In this document: piece by piece, positions 46,420 through 57,257 of the stretch
Layout: each line of letters opens with the position of its first letter
Position numbering within the stretch: the stretch's first letter is position 1
NCBI GenBank assembly: GCA_029844215.1
Contig: CM056740.1
Location: 23,727,873 to 23,791,872 of the forward strand
DNA length: 64,000 nt
Source of the DNA: Przewalskia tangutica
Lineage: Eukaryota; Streptophyta; Magnoliopsida; Solanales; Solanaceae
Reading direction: 5' to 3'
The notes under the pieces: generated by a model
Told to the model about the DNA's origin: nothing
What the model saw: only the letters and a program-made list of their open reading frames with translations
The model's database searches: none
Program-made: the position numbers and the translations under genes

Positions 46420-48339
46420 CCACTCCCTTGTGAAGACTTATTCATTCACTCCTCACTTTGTCTAAGTCTTGAAAGCCTCTCCTCCTCTTGTTGGCTCTCG
46501 TCCAACTCCCCCCACTTTGTGAGGCCTTGAACCGAGAGTTCCCACTCCTTGTCAAGGCCCTTTGGTAGAAACCCCACTATCTTGGAGTGTTTCGTGAGGT
46601 ACCACTCCCTGGTAGAAGTTGTCTTCCAAGTATTGTTATAATGCCCAAAATACCTTAGCCTTGTACCTTGTAGTATTCCAAAGATACCTCTATCGTAGAG
46701 GCAGGAAATACTACCTTTTGTCCCTTTGGTCTCAAACCGAAACCCTAAGGAAATCTTCGTTGTTTGATTGAAGTATTTAGGTAGAAGTTAGTTAGAACTT
46801 CTAAGGGTTGTTTGGAGCGGGATGGAGCACCGGAGTTGGAGCTAAGCGTTGCTAAGGATCGACATTTAACTTGGATAATTATGGGCTTATCGAGGTAATT
46901 ATCTTGTCCTCTATTGGTAATTGGAATTTTACATGTTGTTGAATATATAGTTGAAGTATACTATATATAGAACTAAGCTTAATCTTTGCGCAATTTCTTT
47001 TGACTTAAGCTGAAGAATAAAGAAAAGAATCGACAGTATTTACATAGTGTATTGCGATGAGACTTGTGTAGTATTCTTGAGTAGAATTGTACACGTCAGG
47101 TTAGGCGTGTAAACCCCACAGTTGGCTAGGTAGCGGCCTCGATAGAGGAGGAGATTTCTGTTTGTTGCGGGGAGGTCTTTGAATTTTACGTAGAGAAATG
47201 GAACCTTGTGTTTTGAGGTTAATAGAAGTTGTGGCCTTTTTAGGTGAAAGTACTAGAGTAGCGTATTACTCGAGGAGTGGAAAGGGCTAGCAAGGTTGTA
47301 GTACTTGGAGCATTTTGCTTATTGTCGATAAATCGTCGCGAGGTATGTGAACCTCTTCCTATCTTTTCTAGCATGATTGTTGTGAACTATGTAGTGCGGT
47401 GAGCGTACATGTGCTAAGTGATTTGGTTGGTTTAAAACATAGGGTGTTATAATAGCTTTATGGGAAGTTAGTTATAACGACCTTATGTAAGTGAAAATGG
47501 TTTCTTGATGTTAGAAGTTAAGAGACTTGATCTTATAAGATAAGAGACTTAACTTATTTGTTTTAATGTGGATGTTGTGTGAAACCTCATTCGTGAGTAA
47601 TGAGTACTTGGTTTTAAAGGGATAATGTTTCTTGATTTGGGAATCGGAATGTGTATCGACAGGACCAACTGCGGCGTTAATAAAGGAAAATGTATTGAAT
47701 AATGATGTGTTGTATTAAAACCGGTAGAAACCTCATCTGCATAGAAGCTAAGATGAGACAAAATGATATTACATTTTCTAGATCATGGTCTTTGTAATAA
47801 GATCGTTATAAACAAGAATAAACTACTCACATATATGACATATGTTACTCAATTGTTCTAAAAGGAATCAGTGATTAAGTTTGGGAACTATGAAACCATT
47901 TGAAAATGAGAAGCTTGAGTAATTGAAACTAGGCAAAGCTGGAACTTAGGAAAAGAATGTTGTTACTTGATTTTGAAAAGGAAGATGGGTTGGTCATTCT
48001 AATACTACGGGTATCGGGTGACTTTTATAAAAGTAATGGATCTCTTTTAAAAGAACTTAACGTATGTAGTACTTTGGGGTTAAAAACCCGGACTTTGGCA
48101 TAAAATGAAAGTACTTTGAGTTGTGTGAAACTTGCCTATGCTTGTTGTTGTGAAACTTGCCTATGCTTGTTGTTGTGAAACTTGCCTATGCTTGCGATGA
48201 TAGCCTTTATTGTACAAGCGTTGTGTTTTACGTGTTCTGGCGTCTCGATAGGTCGGTTGGTAGTTGAGAACTTACTTGGGCGTCGGCGGTGTGGAGAAAT
48301 TCCGCAGATGCGTTCTGATAGTATTATTGTTGTTAATCG

Positions 48340-48660
48340 CTTTGGACATCGACACGATCGTGGCGCGCGGGTATGCCTCCATTTTGGTTAAGGTCTTGTG
48401 GTTAATCGCTTTGGATATCTTGACGCGATCGTGGCGCTGCGGGTATGTTTCCATTTTGATTATCGCGCTTGTGATTTCCTTTTGGACATCGGACACGATG
48501 CGTAGCGCGCGGGTATCGTCCATTTGGAATCTTTGTCTATTGTTTCCCTTTGGACATGCGACCGCGATCGTGGCGCTGCGGGTATCGTCCATTTGGAATG
48601 TTGTCTTATTGTTTCCCTTTGGACATCCGACACGATCGTAGCGCGCGGGTATGCTCCATT
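48340..48660 (+). repeat. LTR minisatellite, family D
   Basis: Five units of about 62-68 bp with TTTGGACATCGACACGATCG, TGGCGCGCGGGTATG and CCATTTGGAAT. The same array is in the 3' LTR at about 54045-54365. It matches the B array in reverse orientation. Confidence 0.85.
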
Positions 48661-49281
48661 TGGATTCTTTGTCTTGTTGTTATCATATCATCATTTGCCG
48701 TGATGAGGAAGGTATTCCACGCATGATTGATGTTGTGGCGTGAGACCACGACTTGATATAAGCATTATATGTGGTGTCTTTGTAGTTTGGCTATCATACA
48801 TGTCTCCCGCTTTGAATAAATGTTATGATTTCATTCTGACATTATGCGATTTCACATACTTGGTACTGTTATCGACCTCGCCCGGAAGTGCGTTAAATCT
48901 GCGCGGTAGAAGTCATCGATCGTGGATCCTCGCTCATGGATCACCGTTCGGTAGCGTTAGGAAGCTCCGTTTCTCGGAGGCTTATCTTTTGGTATGTGTT
49001 CCTGAGTTGTAGGTTCTTGTACATTCGGGGTATGGCGGGGCCCTGTCCGTCATAGTCGTTGTAAATCTTAAGTGCATGTAATCTTGTTGTGGCGGGGTTG
49101 TAAAAGTTAAAGCATTCGAGTTTTATGTTTATCTTGAAAGCAAGCTATTTTGGTTGCTTTGTTTATTTATTATATCTCTTGTTTAATGACTCATGTTTTA
49201 TGTTCGTGATTTTCTCGATGTATGTATCGCTAGGGTGCGGGGTAAGGCACGATCCACGCCCGATTTTCGGGTGTGACATAG

Positions 49282-49292
49282 TGGTATCGAGC
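49282..49292 (+). promoter_or_regulatory. Primer-binding site of element D
   Basis: TGGTATCGAGC, three bases after the LTR end; CAGAGC reduced to CGAGC. Confidence 0.78.
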
Positions 49293-49473
49293 GATTAATC
49301 CTCGGAAAGTGTCTACTGAACCGTGTCTAGTAAGTCTTGATTATCGGTGTGTTGTGCCACATCTATGTCGAGGCTATAAGACATTTAGGATTAGTTTCCA
49401 TTTCTTCTCATTACGAGATCGTGCCTTAGAGGTGTTGTGAGTTGGACCCCTCGGCGTATCTCGTTTTACGATT

Positions 49474-50653
49474 ATGCCTCGCGCAAAAGCGAGGCCCAGA
49501 AGGGCAAAGCGTAGGAGGCGCTAGTGAGATCTGAGAGGAGTTCGAAGCGCGAGCGTCGATGACAGGCAGTGCTTCCGGCGAGTTTGCGCCGCCCGGCACC
49601 AGCCGAGTTTAAAGCGCGGCGATGGCTGCCGAGACTCTGATACGAGCCTCGGTCCACCGATGCAGGCGGGAGATGGGTCACGAGAGATGGCGATTATTGG
49701 CGGTCGTGGCGGATATGAGATAAATTTGGATCACGATAGTTCCATTCGAGCACCATGGTTCACCCCGGCGAATAGTTTGAGGCTACGGGACTTTACGAGT
49801 TGTAGCCGCGAGTTTTACTGGTGAGGCACGAGGATGATCGCGAGGAGTTCATCCGGCGATTCTGACGGATCATCACGGGTGATCAAGGCTTGAGAGACGA
49901 GTCTGACCTTTGGTTCGCATCGGTGCGTGATACCGCGATCGATTGGTTTGATTCATGGGAGCTTTCGGGAGAGCATGCACCTCCAGCGGTATGGGATGAG
50001 TTTTGGGGCTTTCCTCACGCACTTCTTGCCTCGCGGATGAGGAGGGCGGTAAACAGATTTTTATTCTTGAGGCAGAGGCGCGTCGGGAGTACAATGTCGA
50101 GTTCGATTCTTTGGCTCGATATGTACTGCGCTAGTTGCAGATATGGAGGATAGGGTGCATCGCTACGTCACGGGCTAGATGATTATATGGTGAGTCTTGT
50201 GCGGGTGTTTCTCTTCAGGGCATGGACATTGCCGCGTGCGACTCATGCACTAGGATGTGAGGCACGGAGGGTCGAAGGAATGACACGGATCAACGAGAAG
50301 AGGGCGGGGCAGGGGTCCTTTGGTGACTTTCGAGGCGGACGCCTCGGCTGAGCTAGTTATATACCCCCGCGATGCAGTGGTCCTCCACCGTCTTGAGATC
50401 TGGTCGGGCTCGAGGTTGATTTTGGAGAAGCGAGGGTGTTAACGGTGAAGCCACCCACCTCGTTGTGACCATTGTGGTAGACTCCATTTTGGAGAGTGTC
50501 GTGCTAGATTGGGAGTTTGTTTTGCATGCGGCCAGCGGGCCATTTTGCGAGGAACTGTCCGACCAAAGGGAAGCGCGGATGTTACGACTCGACGCCGAGA
50601 TTTGTGGTGGTTCATCACCTTCTACTATGCGCCTGCAGTGGGCCTATGATTAG
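49474..50653 (+). pseudogene. gag: gag of element D (frameshifted)
   Basis: ATG at 49474; stop at 50653 in the context CCTATGATTAG shared with B. The best frame is 49890-50153 with 'DTAIDWFDSWELSGEHAPPA', 'VWDEFWGFPHALLASRMRRA' and 'NRFLFLRQRR'. The knuckle at about 50520-50555 is out of frame (GCATGCGGCCAGCGGGCC). The last frame ends 'GGSSPSTMRLQWAYD'. Length about 1.18 kb, same as B. Broken by several small indels. Confidence 0.8.
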
Positions 50654-51432
50654 AGTGGAGCGGTAGCGTGTATATCATAACCCTCTAGAGTTTTGGTATG
50701 CTTGTTATGATGATCTCATTATTGTGTGCTATGCGGATAGCATTGTGATATGTGTGAGTTAGAATACATGGTTAGTTGGAAGGTTACGTATGGGGCATGG
50801 TAAGTGTGAACCTTAGACTATTTCCATTCGAGACCTTAGAGGTAAGGTCGTCTTGAGTATAAGATTCGTTTTATGTTTGACCTTTATAAGGGTGAGTAGT
50901 ATCGTAGGATTTATCTGTGTGATGAGTCCGTGGGTAGTGTGAGATGGAAGTGGTAGCTTTCGTGATGTGAATTAGTAAGATTGTTCGGATCGGGAACAAG
51001 AGTTTAGCGGTTGGGGTCGGGTTGAGGACCATTTGCGGGTCAACCGTAACCGGTTTGGGGTGGGGTCGATTCAGGTGGTCCCGCCCGGTGGTAGGGTCAC
51101 GAGGATGCTAGGCCCAAGTTTGTATGACCATCGTATGAGTTTGTGGATGTGTTCGACCGAATCGTTCGTGAATGCCGAATGGCCTTAGGGGATATTACGG
51201 CTAGTAAGATGACCAAGTTTGGAGGTGGTGACTCCAGGTTTGGGAAGCTGACGATGGCGAAGTGTGGTGCGTATACTAGAAGAGTTCAAGTGTTCGAGAA
51301 GGGCACGAGTAAGGAAGGAGGAAAGCGTGTGTTATTTCGTGGCGAGATGTGGCGTGGGCAATTTTGTTGCAAAATGCTTCTTGATATCCGTCTTGAGAAG
51401 GAACATTCGACGAATGTTTCTAAGGAGGAGAA
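50654..51432 (+). other. Element D post-gag segment, hairpin and PPT
   Basis: Non-coding. An open frame at 51143-51511 runs across the LTR border and is not kept in C. The hairpin at 51402-51418 and PPT AAGGAGGAGAA (51422-51432) abut the 3' LTR. Confidence 0.72.
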
Positions 51433-54400
51433 TGTTATACCCGTAGTTCGGTATGTATGCGAGGGCGTGCGTGCGAGAATACGTAAAGATTGGAAAGGAA
51501 GAAAGAGGTGATTTTCCACGGAAAAGTTTAGGTTTTGTGAAGGAAAAAGGTTCGTTAATGGGAATTGGATTCCCAGTTTGGTATTTGGACTTCATAGATT
51601 ATGTTAGAATTTTGAGATTTTATTTTGGAAATGGTCACGTGGGGCCACGGGAGAAATTCTGATTTTGTAGGGCGCTTTGTTTTGAGATTTCGGTATTTTG
51701 GATATTTTGGAAGACGAAATATTCAGGCGAATCGAGCGACACGTGTCACCCCGTGGCACCCTTGGCGATTTTACCTTTGTGCACAACACCGGTTGGAGTC
51801 GTTTTTTTACGAAGCGTTTTGCGTAACTGCGAAGGAAAATTCGGCTATGTCGTTTTGTATTTTTGCGGATTTTAGGCGGCGGAACATTTTGGACCAACGA
51901 GAGGCGGCACTGCACCTCTCATTGGTGGGCAAGGTGGGCGGCGTGGGACAATTGGGAGATAGGGTTAGGCAAGATATTTGTGTAGATATTTGTGAGGTTT
52001 TTAAGGAGTAGGGTCTAGGGTGCACTTGGCTTGATCTTGGCCTTACACTTGTGTAGCACTTGGCTAGATCTTGGCCATTGGTTGGCCTTTGGCTTTGCTA
52101 TAAATACCCCTCCCTTGTGAAGACTTATTCATTCACTCCTCACTTTGTCTAAGTCTTGAAAGCCTCTCCTCCCTCTTGTTGGCTCTCGTCCAACTCCCAC
52201 CACCTTTGTGAGGCCTTGAACCGAGAGTTCCCTCACTCCTGTCAAGACCACTTTGGTAGAAACCCCACTATCTTGGAGTGTTTTCGTGAGGTACCCACCC
52301 ATGGTAGAAGTTGTCTTCCAAGTATTGTTATAATGCCCAAAATACCTTAGCCTTGTACCTTGTAGTATTCCAAAGATACCTCTATACGTAGAGCCCGGAA
52401 ATACTACCTTTTGTCCCTTTGGTCTCAAACCGAAACCCTAAGGAAATCTTCATTGTTTGATTGAAGTATTTAGGTAGAAGTTGGTTAGAACTTCTAAGGG
52501 TTGTTTGGAGCGGGATGGAGCACCCGGAGTTGGAGCTAAACGTTGCTAAGGATCGACATTTAACTTGGATAATTATGGGCTTATCGAGGTAATTATCTTG
52601 TCCCTCTATTGGTAATTGGAATTTACATGTGGTTGAATATATAGTTGAAGTATACTATATATAGAACTAAGCTTAATCTTTGCGCAATGTCTTTTGACTT
52701 AAGCTGAAGAATAAAGAAAAGAAGCTGACTGTATTTACATAGAATTTGTGTGCGATGAACTTGTGTAGTATTGCGAGTAGAATTGTACACGTCAGGTTAG
52801 GCGTGTAAACCCCACGGTTGGCTAGGTAGCCGCCTCGATAGAGGAGGAGATTTACGCTGTTGCGGGGAGAGTCTTTGCGAATTTTACGTAGAAATGGAAC
52901 CTTGTGTTTTGAGGTTAATAGTATTTGTGGGCTTTTTAGGTGATAGTACTAATAGTAGCGTATTCTACTCGAGGAGTGGAAAGGGCTAGAATGGTTGTTG
53001 TACTTGGAGCATTTTGCTTATTGTCGATAAATCGTCGCGAGGTATGTGAACCTCTTCCTATCTTTTCTAGCATGATTGTTGTGAACTATGTAGTGCGGTA
53101 GGCGTACATGTGCTAAGTGATTTGGTTGGTTTAAAACATAGGGTGTTATAATAGCTTTATGGGAAGTTAGTTATAACGACCTTATGTAAGTGAAAATGGT
53201 TTCTTGATGTTAGAAGTTAAGAGACTTGATCTTATAAGATAAGAGACTTAACTTATTTGTTTTAATGTGGATGTTGTGTGAAACCTCATTCGTGAGTAAT
53301 GAGTACTTGGTTTTAAAGGGATAATGTTTCTTGATTTGGGAATCGGAATGTGTATCGACAGGACCAACTGCGGCGTTAATAAAGGAAAATGTATTGAATA
53401 ATGATGTGTTGTATTAAAACCGGTAGAAACCTCCATCTGCATAGAAGCTAAGATGAGACAAAATGATATTACATTTTCTAGATCATGGTCTTTGTAATAA
53501 GATCGTTATAAACAAGAATAAACTACTCATATATGACATATGTTACTCAATTGTTCTAAAAGGAATCAAGTGATTAAGTTTGGGAACTATGAAACCATTT
53601 GAAAATGAGAAGCTTGAGTAATTGAAACTAGGCAAAACGGAACTTAGGAAAGAATGTTGTTACTTGATTTTGAAAAGGAAGATGGGTTGGTCATTCTAAT
53701 ACTACGGGTATCGGGTGACTTTTATAAAAGTAATGGATCTCTTTTAAAAGAACTTAACGTATGTAGTACTTTGGGGTTAAAAACCCGGACTTTGGCATAA
53801 AATGAAAGTACTTTGAGTTGTGTGAAACTTGCCTATGCTTGTTGTTGTGAAACTTGCCTATGCTTGTTGTTGTGAAACTTGCCTATGCTTGCGATGATAG
53901 CCTTTATTGTACAAGCGTTGTGTTTCTGTGTTACCGCGTCTCTCGATAGAGGGTCGGTTGGTAGTTGAGAACTTACTTGGAGCGTCTTGGCGGTGGCGGA
54001 GAAATTCCGCAGTGCGTTCTGTTGATAGTATTATTGTTGTTAATCGCTTTGGACATCCGACACGATCGTGGCGCGCGGGTATGCCTCATTTTGGTTAAGG
54101 TCTTGTGGTTAATCGCTTTGGATATCTCGACACGATCGTGGCGCGCGGGTATGTTTCCATTTGATTATCGCCTTGTGATTTCCTTTTGGACATCGACCGC
54201 GATCGTGGCGCGCGGGTATCGTCCATTTGGAATCTTTGTCTATTGTTTCCCTTTGGACATACCGACACGATCGTAAGCGCGCGGGTATCGTCCATTTGGA
54301 ATGTTGTCTTATTGTTTCCCTTTGGACATCGACACGATGCGTAGCGCGCAGGTATGCTCCATTTGGATTCTTTGTCTTGTTGTTATCATATCATCATTGC

Positions 54401-54974
54401 CGTGATGAGAAGGTATTCCACGCATGATTGATGTTGTGGCGTGAGACCACGACTTGATATAAGCGTTATATGTGGTGTCTTGTAGTTTGGCTATCATACA
54501 TGTCTCACCTTTGAATAATCGTTATGATTTCATTTACTGACATTATGCGATTCACATACTTGGTACTGTTATCGACCTCCTTGAAGCTGCGTTCATCTGC
54601 GCGGTAGAAGTACATCGGCCGTGGATCCTCGCTCATGGATCACCGTTCGGCGCGTTAGGAAGCTCCGTTTCTCGGAGGCTTATCTTTTGGTATGTGTTCC
54701 ACTGAGTTGTAGGTTCTTGTACATTCGGGGTATGGCGGCCTGTCCGTCATAGTCGTTGTAAATCTTAAGTGCAGTAATCTTGTTGTAGGCGGGGTTGTAA
54801 AAGGATTAAAGCTGTTGAGTTTTATGTTTATCTTGAAGGCAAGCTGTTTTGGTTGCTGTTTATTTATTATATCTCTTGTTTAATGACTCATGTTTTATGT
54901 TCCGCTGATTTTCTACGATGTATGTATCGCTAGGGTGCGGGGTAAGGCACGATCCACGCGATTTTAGTGTGACA
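51433..54974 (+). repeat. Element D 3' LTR
   Basis: TGTTATACCCG to GTGTGACA. Box 51739-51753, TATA 52099-52106, donor-like GAGGTAATTA about 52587-52596, 25-bp repeats from 53822, minisatellite 54045-54365, cassette about 54590-54750. Confidence 0.9.
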
Positions 54975-55826
54975 CTGCCCGATCGTGATGTGGCAGTGGA
55001 TCTGGTAGAGGCTATCGTACTTGCCGTCGGCCGTGATTCGTAGTGTAATTAGTATTGTTGATGCAGGTGGATCCGGTAGGCGGCTTCGTACTTGCCCGAT
55101 CGATTGAGGATGCGAGGTGGATCAGTAGCTATGCCTTCGTCTTGCCTCGTGCAGTTCTTATGATCTGAGTGGGATCTAGTATTCATGTGTACTCCTTAGT
55201 GTTGTCATACCATATACTGCCGGCAGTGAGGAAGGAATTCCACGGGCACGATTGATATTATGGGCATGAGACCTATGGTTATATTTGAGTGATGACTTAG
55301 AGGGCGTGAGTCCCTGACTTGACATGGCTGCGTATATGTTGTGTACTGTAGTTTGACTATCATACATATCTTCTGCTTTACATATGCTATTATGATTTCA
55401 TTTGATATTTTTGATTTCATACTTGGTACTGTTATGCGACCTCCTTGAAAGTGCGTTCATCTGCGCAGTCGAGTTACGTAACTGGCGATCCACACTCTTA
55501 GGATCACGATTCGGTTCTTGGAAAGCTCCATCTCTCGGAGGCTTTGTCTTTTGGTATGATTCCACGAGGTTATAGACTTTGTACATTCGGGGTATGGCGG
55601 CCCGCCCCGCCATACGATTATTATTCTGAGAGTGCGTAGTCACGTTTGTGGTTGGGTTGTAAGAATAAGTTGTACTTACGATTAAGTATGTTTTATGGAA
55701 GGCGGCCTTATCGGTGGCAGCGATGTTACCTTTTTATAAGTTATGTGTTATGTATGTTCATTGCTATTCTCGATGTATATCGACGGTGCCGGTAGGAGTA
55801 CGATCGCGGCCAGTCGGGTCGTGGCG

Positions 55827-57080
55827 AGTGCTAAGATTTGAGGCGGTTGTGTGTTCCCGATGTAGCGGGGCCGTCGTGATTTTGGAGGCGCGCGGTGCTC
55901 GTTATTCTATTCATCCGGTCGACTAAGATGTACCATGACCTCGGATGTTTGTATTGGTGGGATGGCACGAAGAGGGCGTGGCGAGTTTTGTTGCCTGATG
56001 TCCTAATTGCGGCAGTCAAGGTCGAGTACGAGGCCCGGTGGATTATTGCGAGCTATTGAGATCGACTTGGAAGTGGGAGGTGATCAACATGGACTTTGTT
56101 CTGAGGTTACCTCGTACTCGGAGGAAATGCGACTCCATTTGGGTTATTGTTGTGGTGACGAAATCAACCCATTTCCTTCCCGATCGGGGCAGCGTTTTGG
56201 TGAGACTATGCGGTGTACATCGGAGAGATTGTGAGGCTGCGGTGTCGGTGTCGATTATATCGATAGGTAGCCCGATTCTGGCTAACCGGAGGTCTTTTGA
56301 AGGGTTTAGGGACACAGTGAGTCTCGGTCTGACATTTCATCCTCGGTGGCGGGCGGGCGAGCGTACTATCGGACAACGAGGATATCTTTGCGAGCTGCGT
56401 GATTGATTTGAGGGTATGGGAGGATCATTTGCCTCTTGTGGAGTTTGCCTATAACAACGGCTACCATTCCGATATCTGAATGGCGCCATACGAGGCTTTA
56501 TATGGGCGGAAATGTAGATCGCCGATTGGTTGGTTCGACGTGGGCGAGGTGCAGTTAGTTGGCCCAGACTTAGTTCAGCAGGCTGTGGATAAGGTAAAGC
56601 TTATCCAGGAGAGACTGTTAGATATGCGGATAATCGACGTCGGCATTTGGAGTTTCAGGTAGACGATTGGGTCTTCTTGAAGGTGTCACCCATGAAGGGT
56701 GTGATGAGATTCGATGAAGGAAACTCGGCCCAAGGTACATTGGGCCTACCCGGATCGTCCGTAGAGTGGGCAAGGTTGCCTACGAGTTGGATCTGCCATC
56801 AGAGTTAGAGGCGGTACATCCGGTCTTCCATGTTTCTATGTTGCGGAAGTGTATCGGTGATCCAGCGAGAGTTTTCCCTACTAGTGAGGTCCAGTGTGAG
56901 AGGGTTATCGTGTGAGAGAGTCCCATAGCGATACTCGATCGCCAGGTCAGGCGACTGCGGACCAAGGATGTGGCTTCCGTCAAAGTCTTGTGGAGGAATG
57001 ATAACCGAGAGGAGATGACTTGGGAAGCGGAGGAGGACATGTTGAGGAAGTATCCTCACTTATTCCCTATACCTTCAGGT
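55827..57080 (+). pseudogene. pol: Element E integrase: zinc finger to chromodomain-like tail (broken)
   Basis: Begins mid-protein directly after LTR F3 with VLRFE. 'GARYSIHP' (about 55895-55920) is the HHCC zinc-finger start. 'WEVINMDFVLRLPRTRRK' (about 56075-56130) has the first catalytic Asp. The second Asp is lost: the SIIS stretch (about 56260) continues as IGS. 'HPRWRAGERTI' (about 56340-56375) is a damaged HPQTDGQAERTI-type motif. 'MAPYEALYGRKCRSPIGWFD' (56480 on) and 'QVDDWVFLKVSPMKGVMRF' follow. 'EAVHPVFHVSMLRKCIGD' (about 56805-56860) and 'SVKVLWRNDNREEMTWEAEE' (56976 on) form the C-terminal chromodomain-like tail of Tekay/Del-type chromoviruses. Upstream pol is absent. Confidence 0.9.
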
Positions 57081-57257
57081 AATTCATCTTCTCCTACTTG
57101 TCAAGTTTTAATTGAAGCATTTGTTTTGTGTAAATGCTATTATGTGGCCATGTGTGACATTTTTGGTGTGTCGGGGTTGTGAAAGGAAACTATGTCGCTA
57201 ATTATAAGTTGAATCCGAAAGAACATTCGGGGACGAATGTTTCTAAGGGGGGGAGAA
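57081..57257 (+). promoter_or_regulatory. Element E 3' untranslated tail, hairpin and PPT
   Basis: After the pol end, AACATTCGGGGACGAATGTT (57222-57241) gives 8-bp arms around GGGA, followed by AAGGGGGGGAGAA (57245-57257), which abuts the 3' LTR. Identical in layout to the F, B, C and D tails. Confidence 0.8.

Larger units (their letters stand above)
45732..49278 (+). repeat. Element D 5' LTR
   Basis: Box GCGACACGTGTCACC (46047-46061), TATAAATA (46412-46419), donor-like GAGGTAATTA (46892-46901), three 25-bp repeats (from 48124), minisatellite (about 48340-48660), cassette (about 48888-49055), end GTGTGACA. Confidence 0.9.
45732..54974 (+). mobile_element. Element D: complete gag-only long-LTR (LARD-like) element
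   Basis: 5' LTR 45732-49278 (about 3547 bp), PBS 49282-49292, gag 49474-50653, post-gag segment, PPT, 3' LTR 51433-54974 (3542 bp). The internal part is 2154 bp without pol. The insertion split the F3 minisatellite. Flanks GCTTA (45727-45731) and CTGCC (54975-54979) do not give a clean duplication; compared with F1 the target was near CTTGCC. The 5' LTR's first bases read CATTATACC, not TGTTATACC. Confidence 0.88.
14491..55826 (+). other. Tandem F chain: LTR-gag-LTR-gag-LTR, with four nested insertions
   Basis: With insertions removed, three LTR(F) copies of about 3.13-3.18 kb alternate with gag units of 1.76 and 1.74 kb. A third gag unit (12725-14490) precedes LTR F1. This is a head-to-tail array with shared LTRs, as unequal recombination between LTRs would give, not three separate insertions. 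AT-rich parts of the F copies (for example 15050-15900, 30160-31020, 43980-44850) are nearly identical, so the array looks young. It joins E's integrase at 55826. Confidence 0.8.
43438..55826 (+). repeat. LTR F3, split by element D
   Basis: The left part is 43438-45731 and the right part 54975-55826, together about 3146 bp. The left part breaks inside the family F minisatellite. The right part has the rest of that array, then the cassette (about 55450-55615). The LTR end is altered to GTCGTGGCG instead of GTCGTGACA and runs straight into E's integrase. Confidence 0.85.

Noticed and set aside
48340..48660. CRISPR-like look of regularly spaced repeats
   Set aside because: Units are about 65 bp, degenerate throughout with no constant repeat plus unique spacer, and lie within LTRs of a plant retrotransposon.
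51143..51511. 122-codon frame before and across the D 3' LTR border
   Set aside because: The same block in C has several stops in this frame, and the frame runs through the PPT into the LTR.
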